Below are positions 1 through 12,900 of a stretch of DNA of 64,000 nt, piece by piece. How positions within the stretch are numbered: position 1 is the stretch's first letter; the number at the start of each line of letters is the position of its first letter. The notes under the pieces were generated by a model. That model was not told where the DNA came from. It saw only the letters and a program-made list of their open reading frames with translations, and did not search any database. This DNA is from Paraescarpia echinospica (lineage: Eukaryota; Annelida; Polychaeta; Sabellida; Siboglinidae). A program made the position numbers and the translations under genes. The stretch is taken from NCBI GenBank assembly GCA_020002185.1, contig CM034541.1, positions 54,595,526 to 54,659,525 of the forward strand, in the 5' to 3' direction.

Positions 1-866
1 AGAGAGTTTATGTTTATGCTTGTTTTGTGAACAGAGAGTTGATGTTTCTGCTTGTGTTGTGAACAGAGAGTTGATGTTTCTGCTTGTGTTGTGAACAGAG
101 AGTTGATGTTTCTGCTTGTGTTGTGAACAGAGAGTTGATGTTTCTGCTTGTGTTGTGAACAGAGAGTTGATGTTTCTGCTCGTTTTGTGAACAGAGAGTT
201 AATGTTTCTGCTTGTGTTGTGAACAGAGAGTTGATGTTTCTGCTCGTTTTGTGAACAGAGAGTTAATGTTTCTGCTTGTGTTGTGAACACAGGGTTGATG
301 TTTATGCTTGTGTAGTGAACACTGAGTTGATGATTCTGCTTGTGCTGTGAACACAGTGTTGATGTTTCTGCTTGTTTTGTGAACACAGAGTTGATGTTTA
401 TGCCTGTGTTGTGAACAGAGAGTTGATGTTTCTGCTCATGTTGTGAACAGAAAGTTGATGTTTCTGCCTGAGTTGTGAACAGAGAGTTGATGTTTCTGCT
501 TGTGTTGTGAACACAGAGTTGATGTTTCTGCTTGTTTTGTGAACAGAGAGTTGATGTTTATGCCTGTGTTGTGAACAGAGAGTTGATGTTTCTGCTCATG
601 TTGTAAACAGAAAGTTGATGTTTCTGCCTGTGTTGTGAACAGAGAGTTGATGTTTCTGCTTGTGTTGTGAACACAGAGTTGATGTTTCTGCTTGTGTTGT
701 GAACAGAGAGTTGATGTTTCTGCTCATGTTGTGAACAGAAAGTTGATGTTTCTGCCTGTGTTGTGAACAGAGAGTTGATGTTTCTGCTTGTGTTGTGAAC
801 ACAGAGTTGATGTTTCTGCGTGTGTTGTGAACAGAGAGTTGATGTTTTTGCTTGTGTTGTGAACAG
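1..866. repeat. 32-bp minisatellite reaching the acceptor of the transmembrane exon
   Basis: About 27 head-to-tail copies of a 32-bp unit containing GTGAACAGAGAGTTGATG, running from the window edge into the transmembrane exon. The core GAACAG|AGAG is identical to the exon's acceptor junction. Variants (ACAGAG, CTCATG) are distributed in higher-order groups. Open frames across it on either strand are repeat artefacts. Confidence 0.95.
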
Positions 867-978
867 AGAGATCCATGCCGCCGAATGTCCAGCTCATCAT
901 TGGCATCACCGTTGGTGTGTTCCTCTTCCTGGTCATCCTCATTGCAGTTATTGTCATCATCATCATCAAACAGAGCAG
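867..978 (+). CDS. INSR: Insulin-like receptor exon 1 in window: transmembrane segment
   Basis: The frame reads RSMPPN, then a run of about 25 hydrophobic residues rich in Ile, Val, Leu and Phe, then KQSR as the stop-transfer charge. This is the single membrane helix of the receptor. The donor is AGCAG|GTAGGT (phase 2). The acceptor is GAACAG|AGAG at 866/867; an alternative AG two bases later (exon start 869) cannot be excluded. The exon abuts a 32-bp minisatellite whose units all carry the same GAACAG, so many similar acceptors lie upstream. Confidence 0.85.
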
Positions 979-3900
979 GTAGGTAACTCAGTCTCACTCA
1001 TTTAGTCATGAAACACAGCAGATAGGTGACTCACTTAGTCTCACTTATTTAGTTATCATCAAACACAGCAGATAGGTGACTCAGTCTCAGTCATCATCAA
1101 ACATAGCAAGTAAGTGGCTCACTCGTTTAGTCATAAGAAATGACTGTAAACGCAAGTTGTAAGTTTGTAAAAGAACCGCAAGTAATTGTGACTTGTTACT
1201 AGTGTTATTCAGCGTTCATCTTGGCCTCTGCGTGAAGTTAGGAGGTTAGTTGTGTTTGATGTCATCAAGTGGCTCACGTCTCATATTTCTCTGTCTTTAG
1301 ATTCACCCCGCCGTCAGACGCAGTTATTTCTTCAAATCCGGATTATTGGTCGGAAGGTGGGTAACTTCTATTCATTCACCATGCCAGACATATACATTGG
1401 TGGCACACAGGTCCAAGTGTTTCAGACAACACAAGGATCATTGGGACATTTTGGACAACGACAGGACCTTGTGGCCATTCCTGTGCAATGGAGATGAAAC
1501 TGGACGCAGGTTGCGATGGATTTAGGGGGTGCGAGGGGTGCTTTGGCTAGAAATTGTAGGGTTGAAACATCAAAGTCTGGTTGTATTTAATTTGGTTTAC
1601 AGACGATATTTTACCATTAAATACTGTGACTGATGGTTATAAAGTTCGGTGGCTATCAGCGTGGCTGGTTGTTGCCGTGTATTAACCTGACAAGTGGGAG
1701 GTGGCTGGTTGTTGCAGTGTATCAGCCTGACATGTGGGAGGTGGCTGGTTGTTGCAGTGTATCAGCCTGGCGTGTGGGAGGTGGCTGGTTGTAGTGGTTG
1801 TTGCAGTGTATCAGTCTGACGAGTGGGATATGGCTGGTTGTTTCAGTGGTTGTTGCTGGTTGTTGCAGGGTATCAGCCTGACAAGTGGGAGGTGGCTGGT
1901 TGTTTCAGTGGTTGTTGCAGGGTATCAGCCTGACAAGTGGGAGGTGGCTGGTTGTTTCAGTGGTTGTTGCAGGGTATCAGCCTGACAAGTGGGAGGTGGC
2001 TGGTTGTTTCAGTGGTTGTTGCTGGTTGTTGCAGGGTATCAGCCTGGCGAGTGGGATGTGGCTGGTTGTTGCAACGATTGTTGCTGGTTGTTGCAGCTTA
2101 TAAGCCTAATGATTGGGAGGTGGCTGGTTGTTGCAGTGGTTGTTGCAGGTTGTTAGAATATATCAGCCTGACTAGTGGGAGGTGACTGGTTGTTGCAGTG
2201 GTTGTTGCTGGTTGTTGCAGTGTATCAGCCTGACGAATGGGAGGTGGCACGGGAGAACATCAAGCTGTTGACGGAGCTGGGCCAGGGATCCTTTGGAATG
2301 GTGTATGAAGGGACTGCACGCAGCATCAAGGAACAGGCCGGCGTCATCAGGGTCGCGATCAAGGTCAGCAACATTCCGCTTAATACTTCCTTTGCGTGAT
2401 GTCATCTCACAGGTTTTGTCTGGTGTACGGGTGGAGTCAAAGATTATGGAAACAGGCTTCATGTGTCAAAGATATCAGTGTAACTCTTTTCGTCATCAAA
2501 GTTACTAATATATCTCTTTGTGCCATCAAAGTTACCAATATATCTCTTTGTGCCATCAAAGTTACCAAGATATCTCTTTGTTTCATCAAAGTTAACAATA
2601 TATCTTTTTGTGTCATCAAAGTTACCACTATATCTCTTTGTGTCATCAAATACAACTTTGTGTCATAAACAATCTCAATATAAGTTTGATTCATTGAAGA
2701 TATCAGTAAAATGCTCACTAAAGATATTAGTGTAACTCTTTGTGTCATCATATTATATATATCCCAGTGTAACTTTGAGATTCATAGAACATCAGTGTAA
2801 CTCTTCATGTCATCAGAGATATCAATGTAATACTTTGTGTCATTAAGTATATCAGTGTAACTCTTCATGTCAACAGAGATATCAATGTAATACTTTGTGT
2901 CATTAAGTATATCAGTGTAACTCTTCATGTCATCAGAGATATCATTGTAATACTTTGTGTCATTAAGTATATCAGTGTAACTCTTCATGTCATCAGAGAT
3001 ATCAATATAATACTTTGTGTCATTAAGTATATCAGTGTAACTCTTCATATCATCAGAGATATCATTGTAATACTTTGTGTCATTAAGTATATCAGTGTAA
3101 CTCTTCATGTCATCAGAGATATCAATGTAATACTTTGTGTCATTAAGTATATCTGTGTAACTCTTCATGTCATCAGAGATATAAATGTAATACTTTGTGT
3201 CATTAAGTCATGAATCTTCATGTCATCAAAGAATCAACATAATGAATCTTCATGTCATCAAAGAATCCACATCATGAATCTTCATGTCATCAAAGAATCC
3301 ACATCATGAATCTTCATGTGATCAAAGAATCCACATCATGAATCTTCATGTCATCAAAGAATCAACATAATGAATCTTCATGTCATCAAAGAATCCACAT
3401 CATGAATCTTCATGTCATCAAAGAATCCACATCATGAATCTTCATGTCATCAAAGAATCCACATCATGAATCTTCATGTCATCAAAGAATCCACATCATG
3501 AATCTTCATGTCATCAAAGAATCCACATCATGAATCTTCATGTCATCAAAGAATCCACATCATGAATCTTCATGTCATCAAAGAATCCACATCATGAATC
3601 TTCATGTCATCAAAGAATCACATCATGAATCTTCATGTCATCAAAGAATCCACATCATGAATCTTCATGTCATCAAAGAATCCACATCATGAATCTTCAT
3701 GTCATCAAAGAATCCACATCATGAATCTTCATGTCATCAAAGAATCCACATCATGAATCTTCATGTCATCAAAGAATCCACATCATGAATCTTCATGTCA
3801 TCAAAGAATCCACATCATGAATCTTCATGTCATCAAAGAATCCACATCATGAATCTTCATGTCATCAAAAAATCCACATCATGAATCTTCATGTCATCAA

Positions 3901-6900
3901 AGAATCCACATCATGAATCTTCATGTCATCAAAGAATCCACATCATAAATCTTCATGTCATCAAAGAATCCACATCATGAATCTTCATGTCATCAAAGAA
4001 TCCACATCATGAATCTTCATGTCATCATAGAATCCACATCATGAATCTTCATGTCATCAAAGAATCCACATCATGAATCTTCATGTCATCAAATAATCCA
4101 CGTCATGAATCTTCATGTCATCAAAGAAACCACGTCATGAATCTTATGTCATCAAAGAATCCACATCATGAATCTTCATGTCATCAAAGAATCCACATCA
4201 TGAATCTTCATGTCATCAAAGAATCCACGTCATGAATCTTCATGTCATCAAATAATCCACGTCATGAATCTTCATGTCATCAAATGAATCCACGTCATGA
4301 ATCTTCATGTCATCAAAGAAACCACATCATGAATCTTCATGTCATCAAAGAATCCACATCATGAATCTTCATGTCATCAAAGAATCCACGTCATGAATCT
4401 TCATGTCATCAAATAATCCACGTCATGAATCTTCATGTCATCAAAGAATCCACATCATGAATCTTCATGTCATCAAAGAATCCACGTCATGAATCTTCAT
4501 GTCATCAAATAATCCACGTCATGAATCTTCATGTCATCAAATGAATCCACGTCATGAATCATGTCATGAATCATCAAAGAATCCACATCATGAATCTTCA
4601 TGTCATCAAATAATCCACATCATGAATCTTCATGTCATCAACGAATCCACATCATGAATCTTCATGTCATCAAAGAATCCACATCATGAATCTTCATGTC
4701 ATCAAAGAATCCACATCATGAATCTTCATGTCATCAAAGAATCCACATCATGAATCTTCATGTCATCAAAGAATCCACATCATGAATCTTCATGTCATCA
4801 AATAATCCACGTCATGAATCTTCATGTCATCAAAGAATCCACGTCATGAATCTTCATGTCATCAAAGAATCCACATCATGAATCATTCATCGAATCCACA
4901 TCATGAATCTTCATGTCATCAAAGAATCCACATCATGAATCTTCATGTCATCAAAGAATCCACATCATGAATCTTCATGTCATCAAAGAATCCACATCAT
5001 GAATCTTCATGTCATCACATCATGAATCTTCATGTCATCACATCATGAATCTTCATGTCATCAAAGAACATCATGAATCTTCATGTCATCAAAGAATCCA
5101 CATCATGAATCTTCATGTCATCAAATAATCCACGTCATGAATCTTCATGTCATCAAAGATGAATCTTATGTCATCAAAGAATCCACATCATGAATCTTCA
5201 TGTCATCAAAGAATCCACATCATGAATCTTCATGTCATCAAAGAATCCACATCATGAATCTTCATGTCATCAAAGAATCCACATCATGAATCTTCATGTC
5301 ATCAAAGAATCCACATCATGAATCTTCATGTCATCAAAGAATCCACGTCATGAATCTTCATGTCATCAAATAATCCACGTCATGAATCTTCATGTCATCA
5401 AAGAATCCTCATCATGAATCTTCATGTCATCAAAGAATCCACATCATGAATCATGTGTTTTCTGACTCATTTGTTATTTCTCTTTCAGACTGTTAATGAC
5501 AATGCAACACCAAATGACAGAATCCAGTTCTTGAAGGAAGCGTCAGTGATGAAGTGAGTCTCAGCTCAAACTGTTGAGCTACTTTACGTCATATTTAAGA
5601 TATATACTGTTCTTTATTGTGTACACTTACATGATCAGAAAGATTGTCATATTGTTGAGATCGACACGTGCTTGTTAGTGTGAATATTTGTGAGAATATG
5701 GGCATGCATGTAAACATGTTTATCTTGAAAAAGTCCAGCGACCCTGCCATTAATTTAGCTGTAAATTCAGGTGGTATATATTGATGTTGAAAAAATAATA
5801 AACCAGATTTATGTACAGTACAATTTGCTTGGTTTCAGGGCTTTCGACTGCAGCCATGTTGTCAAGTTATTGGGGGTTGTATCAAAAGCCCAGCCAACGT
5901 TAGTGATCATGGAGCTGATGTCTAACGGCGACTTGAAACACTTCCTTCAGATGCATCGGCCTGACAGTGAGGTAGAACACAGTCATATTGCTATGTACTC
6001 TTTCTACCCGTAGTCTGCTTAGGTGGTCGCCTTCATACTTGTCCTTGATTGTTTTTTTGTGTGCAGAAATGCATAGCTTATAATCTCATGTTTCAATGTC
6101 TAGTTTATTTCACAATTCTGATGATGTTTTCAGAATCAGTTTATTTGACCTATTTATGCAAAACATATACAATGAATAACGTACGTAATACGTAAGGTCA
6201 AGAGACTCCCATTAAGATATATAATATTACTACCACAGGAGCCACCCAATCAATATAAACAACAACAAAATTTACATGAAACGATCGGAATAATATATGA
6301 CTTAAATAGATGGTTGAGGATATACATTCATGGTGTACATCCATATATACAAGTACGTATTATACGTTATCATGTATTGACATACATATAGATACATATG
6401 TATACATTTCAATATGTGTTATGAACTATAAATGTACATTTATGGATTCATAATTTTATTTTAACTTATAAGCTATCATTTTAAAGGAATCCACAAAAGT
6501 ACCAAACTGTATTTCACAATTATGTAAATTAATACCAGCTTTGCTGTGGCAAGTCAAGTGACTTGTATGTTTGTGTTGTGTAGGACAATGATGGCCGGGC
6601 ACCGCTGCAGGTCAGTCAGATCCTTCAGTGGGCTGGGGACATCGCAGACGGCATGGCCTACCTCTCCTTCAGGAAGTTTGTACACTGCGACCTGGCTGCC
6701 CGCAACTGCATGGTGTCAGAGAATGCAGTCATCAAGATTGGAGGTACACGGTCATTTGTGACATCCGACCTACTAGGTCCATGTCTGATAGTGAGAACTG
6801 TTACTGTTTACCTCCTCCCAGATGTAGCTGACATGTACGAGACAATGGGGTTGTTTACTGGACAACTAGAAAGAAGGAGGGATGTCTCAAAAGCTTTGTA

Positions 6901-9900
6901 TGAAACAAAATGTCCGTTTACTGGGCAACTAGAAAAGGCGAAACGTCTTAAGGGCAAAAACGACAGCAAAAACAAACTTATTAAACAAAATGAATTTTTA
7001 ATAAGTCTTTCAACTATAAGATGCGTATGAAGGTCCCCGTGCCAACTTTACAAGTTTGAAAGAAATTATTCTGGTCTTTCACCCACCTATCACCTTCCCT
7101 CACAGTCTGTGTGTATTGCTGTGGCAGACTTTGGCATGACCAAAGACATCTATGAGACGGACTACTACAGGAAAGGAGGAAAAGGACTGCTCCCTGTGCG
7201 CTGGATGGCTCCCGAATCGCTCCGGGATGGCAAGTTCGACAGTTGCTCTGATGTCTGGTGAGTGGCGTGTATGTGTATGGTCAGGGTACAAGTCTAGGGC
7301 ATGTTTGTTGTTACCTTGTGCAGATAATATTCTCTTAAATGTGTTATAGTGTGCACATGTCATCTTGGTCTAACCACGTCGACAGTCTTCATCAGGAATT
7401 CTGTAATGTAAAACCATTTTAAAAACCTAAGATAATCGATGTTTAAATGCTGTAGTTATGTTTGTTTCAATTTGTATAATGTGCTGTCTTGTTTCAGGTC
7501 ATACAATGTTGTACTGTCTTGTTTCTGGTAGTACAATGTTGTACTATCTTGGTTCAGGTCGTACAGTGTGGGACTGTCTTGTTTTAGGTCGTACAGTGTG
7601 TTACTGTCTTGTTTCAGGTCATACAGTGTAGTACTGTCTTGTTTCAGGTTGTACAGTGCTACTGTCTTGTTTCCAGTCGTACATTGTGGTACTGTCTTGT
7701 TTCAGATCATACAGTGTAGTACTGTCTTGTTTCAGATCATACAGTGTGGTACTGTCTTGTTTCCGGTCGTACAGTGTGATACTGTCTTGTTTCGGGTTGT
7801 ACAGTGTGGTACTGTCTTGTTTCTGGTCATACAGTGTAGTACTGTCTTGTTTCCGGTCATACACTGTGGTACTGTCTTCTTTCTGGTCGTACAGTGTAGT
7901 ACTGTCTTGTTTCAGGTCGTACAGTGTGGTGCTGTCTTGTTTCAGGTCGTACAGTGTAGTACTGTCTTGATTCAGGTCGTACAGTGTGGTACTGTCTTGT
8001 TTCCGGTTGTACAGTGTGATACTGTCTTGTTTCAGGTTGTACAGTGTGATAATGTCTTGTTTCAGGTTGTACAGTGTGGTACTGTCTTGTTTCCGGTTGT
8101 ACAGTGTGATACTGTCTTGTTTCAGGTTGTACAGTGTGATAATGTCTTGATTCAGGTTGTACAGTGTGGTACTGTCTTGTTTCCGGTTGTACAGTGTGAT
8201 AATGTCTTGTTTCAGGTTGTACAGTGTGGTACTGTCTTGTTTCTGGTCGTACAGTGTAGTACTGTCTTGTTTCCGGTCGTACACTGTGGTACTGTCTTGT
8301 TTCAGGTCGTACAGTGTGGTACTGTCTTGTTTCAGGTCGTACAGTGTGGTACTGTCTTGTTTCCGGTCATACAGTGTGGTACTGTCTTGTTTCAGGTCGT
8401 ACAGTGTGGTACTGTCTTGTTTCCGGTCATACAGTGTAGTACTGTCTTGTTTCAGGTCGAACAGTGTGGTACTGTCTTGTTTCCGGTCATACAGTGTGGT
8501 ACTGTTTTTGTTTCCGGTCATACAGTGTAGTACTGTCTTGTTTCAGGTCGAACAGTGTGGTACTGTCTTGTTTCCGGTCATACAGTGTGGTACTGTCTTG
8601 TTTCCGGTCATACAGTGTAGTACTGTCTTGTTTCCGGTCATACAGTGTAGTACTGTCTTGTTTCAGGTCATACAGTGTGGTACTGTCTTGTTTCAGGTCG
8701 TACAATGTGGTACTGTCTTGTTTCCGGTCATACAGTGTGGTACTGTCTTGTTTCAGGTCGTACAGTGTGGTACTGTCTTGTTTCCGGTCATACAGTGTAG
8801 TACTGTCTTGTTTCAGGTCGAACAGTGTGATACTGTCTTGTTTCCAGTCGTACAATGTGGTGCTGTGTTGTTTCAGATCATACAGTGTAGTACTGTGTTG
8901 TTTCAGGTCGTGCAGTGTGGTACTGTCTTGTTTCAGATTGTACAGTGTGGTACTGTCATGTTTCAGGTCGTACAATGTGGTACTGTCTTGTTTCAGGTTG
9001 TACAGTGTGATAATGTCTTGTTTCAGGTTGTACAGTGTGGTACTGTCTTGTTTCCGGTTGTACAGTGTGATACTGTCTTGTTTCAGGTTGTACAGTGTGA
9101 TAATGTCTTGATTCAGGTCGTACAGTGTGGTACTGTCTTGTTTCCGGTTGTACAGTGTGATAATGTCTTGTTTCAGGTTGTACAGTGTGGTACTGTCTTG
9201 TTTCTGGTCATACAGTGTAGTACTGTCTTGTTTCCGGTCGTACAGTGTGGTACTGTCTTGTTTCAGGTCGTACAGTGTGGTACTGTCTTGTTTCCGGTCA
9301 TACAGTGTAGTACTGTCTTGTTTCAGGTCGAACAGTGTGGTACTGTCTTGTTTCCGGTCATACAGTGTGGTACTGTCTTGTTTCCGGTCATACAGTGTAG
9401 TACTGTCTTGTTTCAGGTCGAACAGTGTGGTACTGTCTTGTTTCCGGTCATACAGTGTAGTACTGTCTTGTTTCCGGTCATACAGTGTAGTACTGTCTTG
9501 TTTCAGGTCATACAGTGTAGTACTGTCTTGTTTCAGGTCATACAGTGTGGTACTGTCTTGTTTCAGGTCGTACAATGTGGTACTGTCTTGTTTCCGGTCA
9601 TACAGTGTGGTACTGTCTTGTTTCAGGTCGTACAGTGTGGTACTGTCTTGTTTCCGGTCATACAGTGTAGTACTGTCTTGTTTCAGGTCGAACAGTGTGA
9701 TACTGTCTTGTTTCCAGTCGTACAATGTGGTGCTGTGTTGTTTCAGATCATACAGTGTAGTACTGTGTTGTTTCAGGTCGTGCAGTGTGGTACTGTCTTG
9801 TTTCAGATTGTACAGTGTGGTACTGTCATGTTTCAGGTCGTACAATGTGGTACTGTCTTGTTTCAGGTCGTACAGTGTGGTACTGTCATGTTTCAGGTCG

Positions 9901-12900
9901 TACAGTGTGGTACTGTCTTGTTTCAGATCATACAGTGTGGTACTGTCATGTTTCAGGTCGTACAGAGTGGTACTGTCTTGTTTCAGATCGTACAGTGTGG
10001 TACTGTCATGTTTCAGGTCGTACAGTGTGATACTGTCTTGTTTCCGGTTGTACAATGTGATACTGTCTTGTTTCAGATCATACAGTGTAGTACTGTCTTG
10101 TTTCAGGTCGAACAGTGTGATACCGTCTTGTTTCCGGTCGTACAATGTGGTGCTGTTTTGTTTCAGATCATACAGTGTAGTACTGTCTTGTTTCAGGTCG
10201 TGCAGTGTGGTATTGTCATGTTTCAGGTCGTACAGTGTGGTACTGTCTTGTTTCAGGTCGTGCAGTGTGGTACTGTCATGTTTCAGGTCGTACAATGTAG
10301 TACTGTCTTGTTTCAGGTCGTACAGTGTGATACTGTCTTGTTTCAGGTCATATGGCGTGGTGATGTGGGAGATGGTGACATTAGCAGAGCAGCCCTACCA
10401 AGGCCTGTCCAACGAGGAAGTCCTTCACTTTGTCATCGGCAGCCGCGTCATGGACACGCCAGAGCGGTGTCCAGAGAAAATGTAAGTACCACCAAGAGTT
10501 GTGGTCTCACTGCCTCGTTTAGTTGACCACTTTGAACAGGGCACTGTTGAACAGTCATTGGCACTACGCTTGATATTCTGTGCAAATATGTCCAGTGCCA
10601 TTTGTAATATTGATGGCATTGTTTGGAAACTAAATTGGTTGACTTTAATTTATCATCCACTTAGCGTGGTGATACACTGAGATGTGTGGTTTCAGTGTTT
10701 ACAGGACCTCAGTGAGACTGGGGACCAGGTCACTAAGATAAAGAACTCAAGGAAAATCCATCATAACAAATCTGCTACTAAATTTATGGAGCATTTTCTA
10801 AATGCAAAAAAACTACCGGCATATCACTGGGGAGATTATTTCCGTGACACACCCACAAACGTGTCCCAGTGTTACTTCCTGTTACTTGTGTTTTTTAATA
10901 TATGGGATCACTGTTAAGGCCAGACGCGGCAGGTAGATAGGATTATTTTTTAATTTGGTCAAACAGTTCAATTTTTTCTACCCAATGCATGGAATGGGTC
11001 TTACTGAGTAAAATATATATTGAACTTTTTTCAATCAGAACCCCCTTTTCCATGGTAACAAGCAAAATGGCCACCATTTTGAGCAAATATTGACAAATTT
11101 TGAAACACTGCCATTTTTTATTGAATCCATATATAGTTATAATTCTTGCAAATCCATGTTCTCTATAGATTCTATTGTGCAATGATCAGAGCATTTTTTG
11201 AAATGTGTTTTTATTTTTTTCATCATTTTTTGGTAAAATACGAAAAAAAATCAAGTTTTTTTGGCAACAAATATGGCTATATCTTTCAAACTATTCATGA
11301 TTTAAAAAAAGTGTCTGATCATTGCACACAGTAGAATATGCTGAATGCAACACTGAAAACATTATTTATATAGCATAATTATTCCCAGAGATATCCCGTT
11401 TCCAAATGCAGAAATTTGAAGAAAAGTGTTTTTGAGAAAATGGCTGTCAAAGATTGCATAATGGATTTCATTACATGATATCGACGTGCTTGATCCATGA
11501 CTAAAACTCACTTAAGAGGTACATAATTGTCATAGAAGTGAACTGTATTGATAGTATGCATGCAAAGGTATAATAATCTGGCAGAAAACCATTTTCAGTA
11601 TTTTTTGTCAAAAAACACCATTTCACCTGGGGTGTCTCTCCTTAAGGAGCAAGATCAGTTTTACACAGCAAAATGAGGCCTTTATGCTCCTAAGACTTAG
11701 AGAAATGGTGCCCTTTCTAAAGGTGCCTTCTCATTTCAATTTTTTGTTTGCATCACTTCAAATAAATTTTCAGCCGATGCAAACCTACATCTCTAGCATC
11801 TCCTTCAACATGCTGGCTCATTTTACAACTGTTTTTTATTAGTTTTGGTGAATTGTCAGACATACTTATTGAGATAGAATACAATATGTCAATTAAAACT
11901 AAACCAGTTGAAGAAGCAGCTTTAAGATTGAGATAGAATACAATATGTCAATTAAAACTAAACCAGTTGAAGAAGCAGCTTTAAGATTGAGATAGAATAC
12001 AATATGTCAATTAAAACTAAACCAGTTGAAGAAGCAGCTTTAAGATTGATATAGAGTACAATATGTCAATTAAAACTAAACCAGTTGAAGAAGCAGCTTT
12101 AAGGTTGATATAGAGTACAATATGTCAATTAAAACTAAACCAGTTGAAGAAGCAGCTTTAAGATTGAGATAGAATACAATATGTCAATTAAAACTAAACC
12201 AGTTGAAGAAGCAGCTTTAAGATTGAGATAGAATACAATATGTCAATTAAAACTAAACCCTCACAGAACTTGTTGCCACAACTCTGCGAGAGATCATAAA
12301 AGCAGCTTCCTCAACTAGTTTAGACCAAAATTAATCTGGTTCTTCAATGTCCAAATATGTAGTGTGAAGAATTTAAATAATAACCGCAGTCAGTTTAACA
12401 AAAAGGCGTGTCCATTTACTTAAATAGTTAAAAGAACTGATTTTCGTTGTTACCCCTGGTAACTTGCTGAAGCCAATTGTCGGGGCCAACATTCAGCCTT
12501 TAGCCACTGAATTTGTCATTGACACGATTTTTGAGAGAGAAAGAAAGTCAACATCATCACCAGAAAAACGTATTGTGATATCTCAATCTTAAAGCTGCTT
12601 CTTCAACTGGTTTAGTTTTAATTGACATATTGTATTCTATCTCAGTCTTAAAGCTGCTTCTTCAACAGGTCTAGCTCATCACAAATCCAGTTCTTTGATG
12701 TCCTGATATAAAGTCTGTGAATGGTTTAGATACTATTTGTATTCAGTTTAATAAATAAAGTGCATACATTTAAATGGTCGAAACAATGGACTGGTCATTA
12801 TGTCTGGTAATTTACCAAGATGAAGTGCGAGGCTGACATCTAACCATAAATCCATAGAATTTGTCAGTCACATGGTTTTTGAAAGACCAAAGAAAGTCGA

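Noticed and set aside
2782..3168. Repetitive - strand frame ([15 protein letters not shown] repeats)
   Set aside because: Translation of a 60-bp intronic minisatellite; no start context and no conserved protein.
7568..10526. Very long open frames of 300-789 codons on both strands across the 30-bp array, with [10 protein letters not shown] and [10 protein letters not shown] repeats
   Set aside because: They are products of a stop-free 30-bp minisatellite in all frames. Only the last 135 bases are receptor exon. I kept the possibility of in-frame splicing as a finding, not as a gene.
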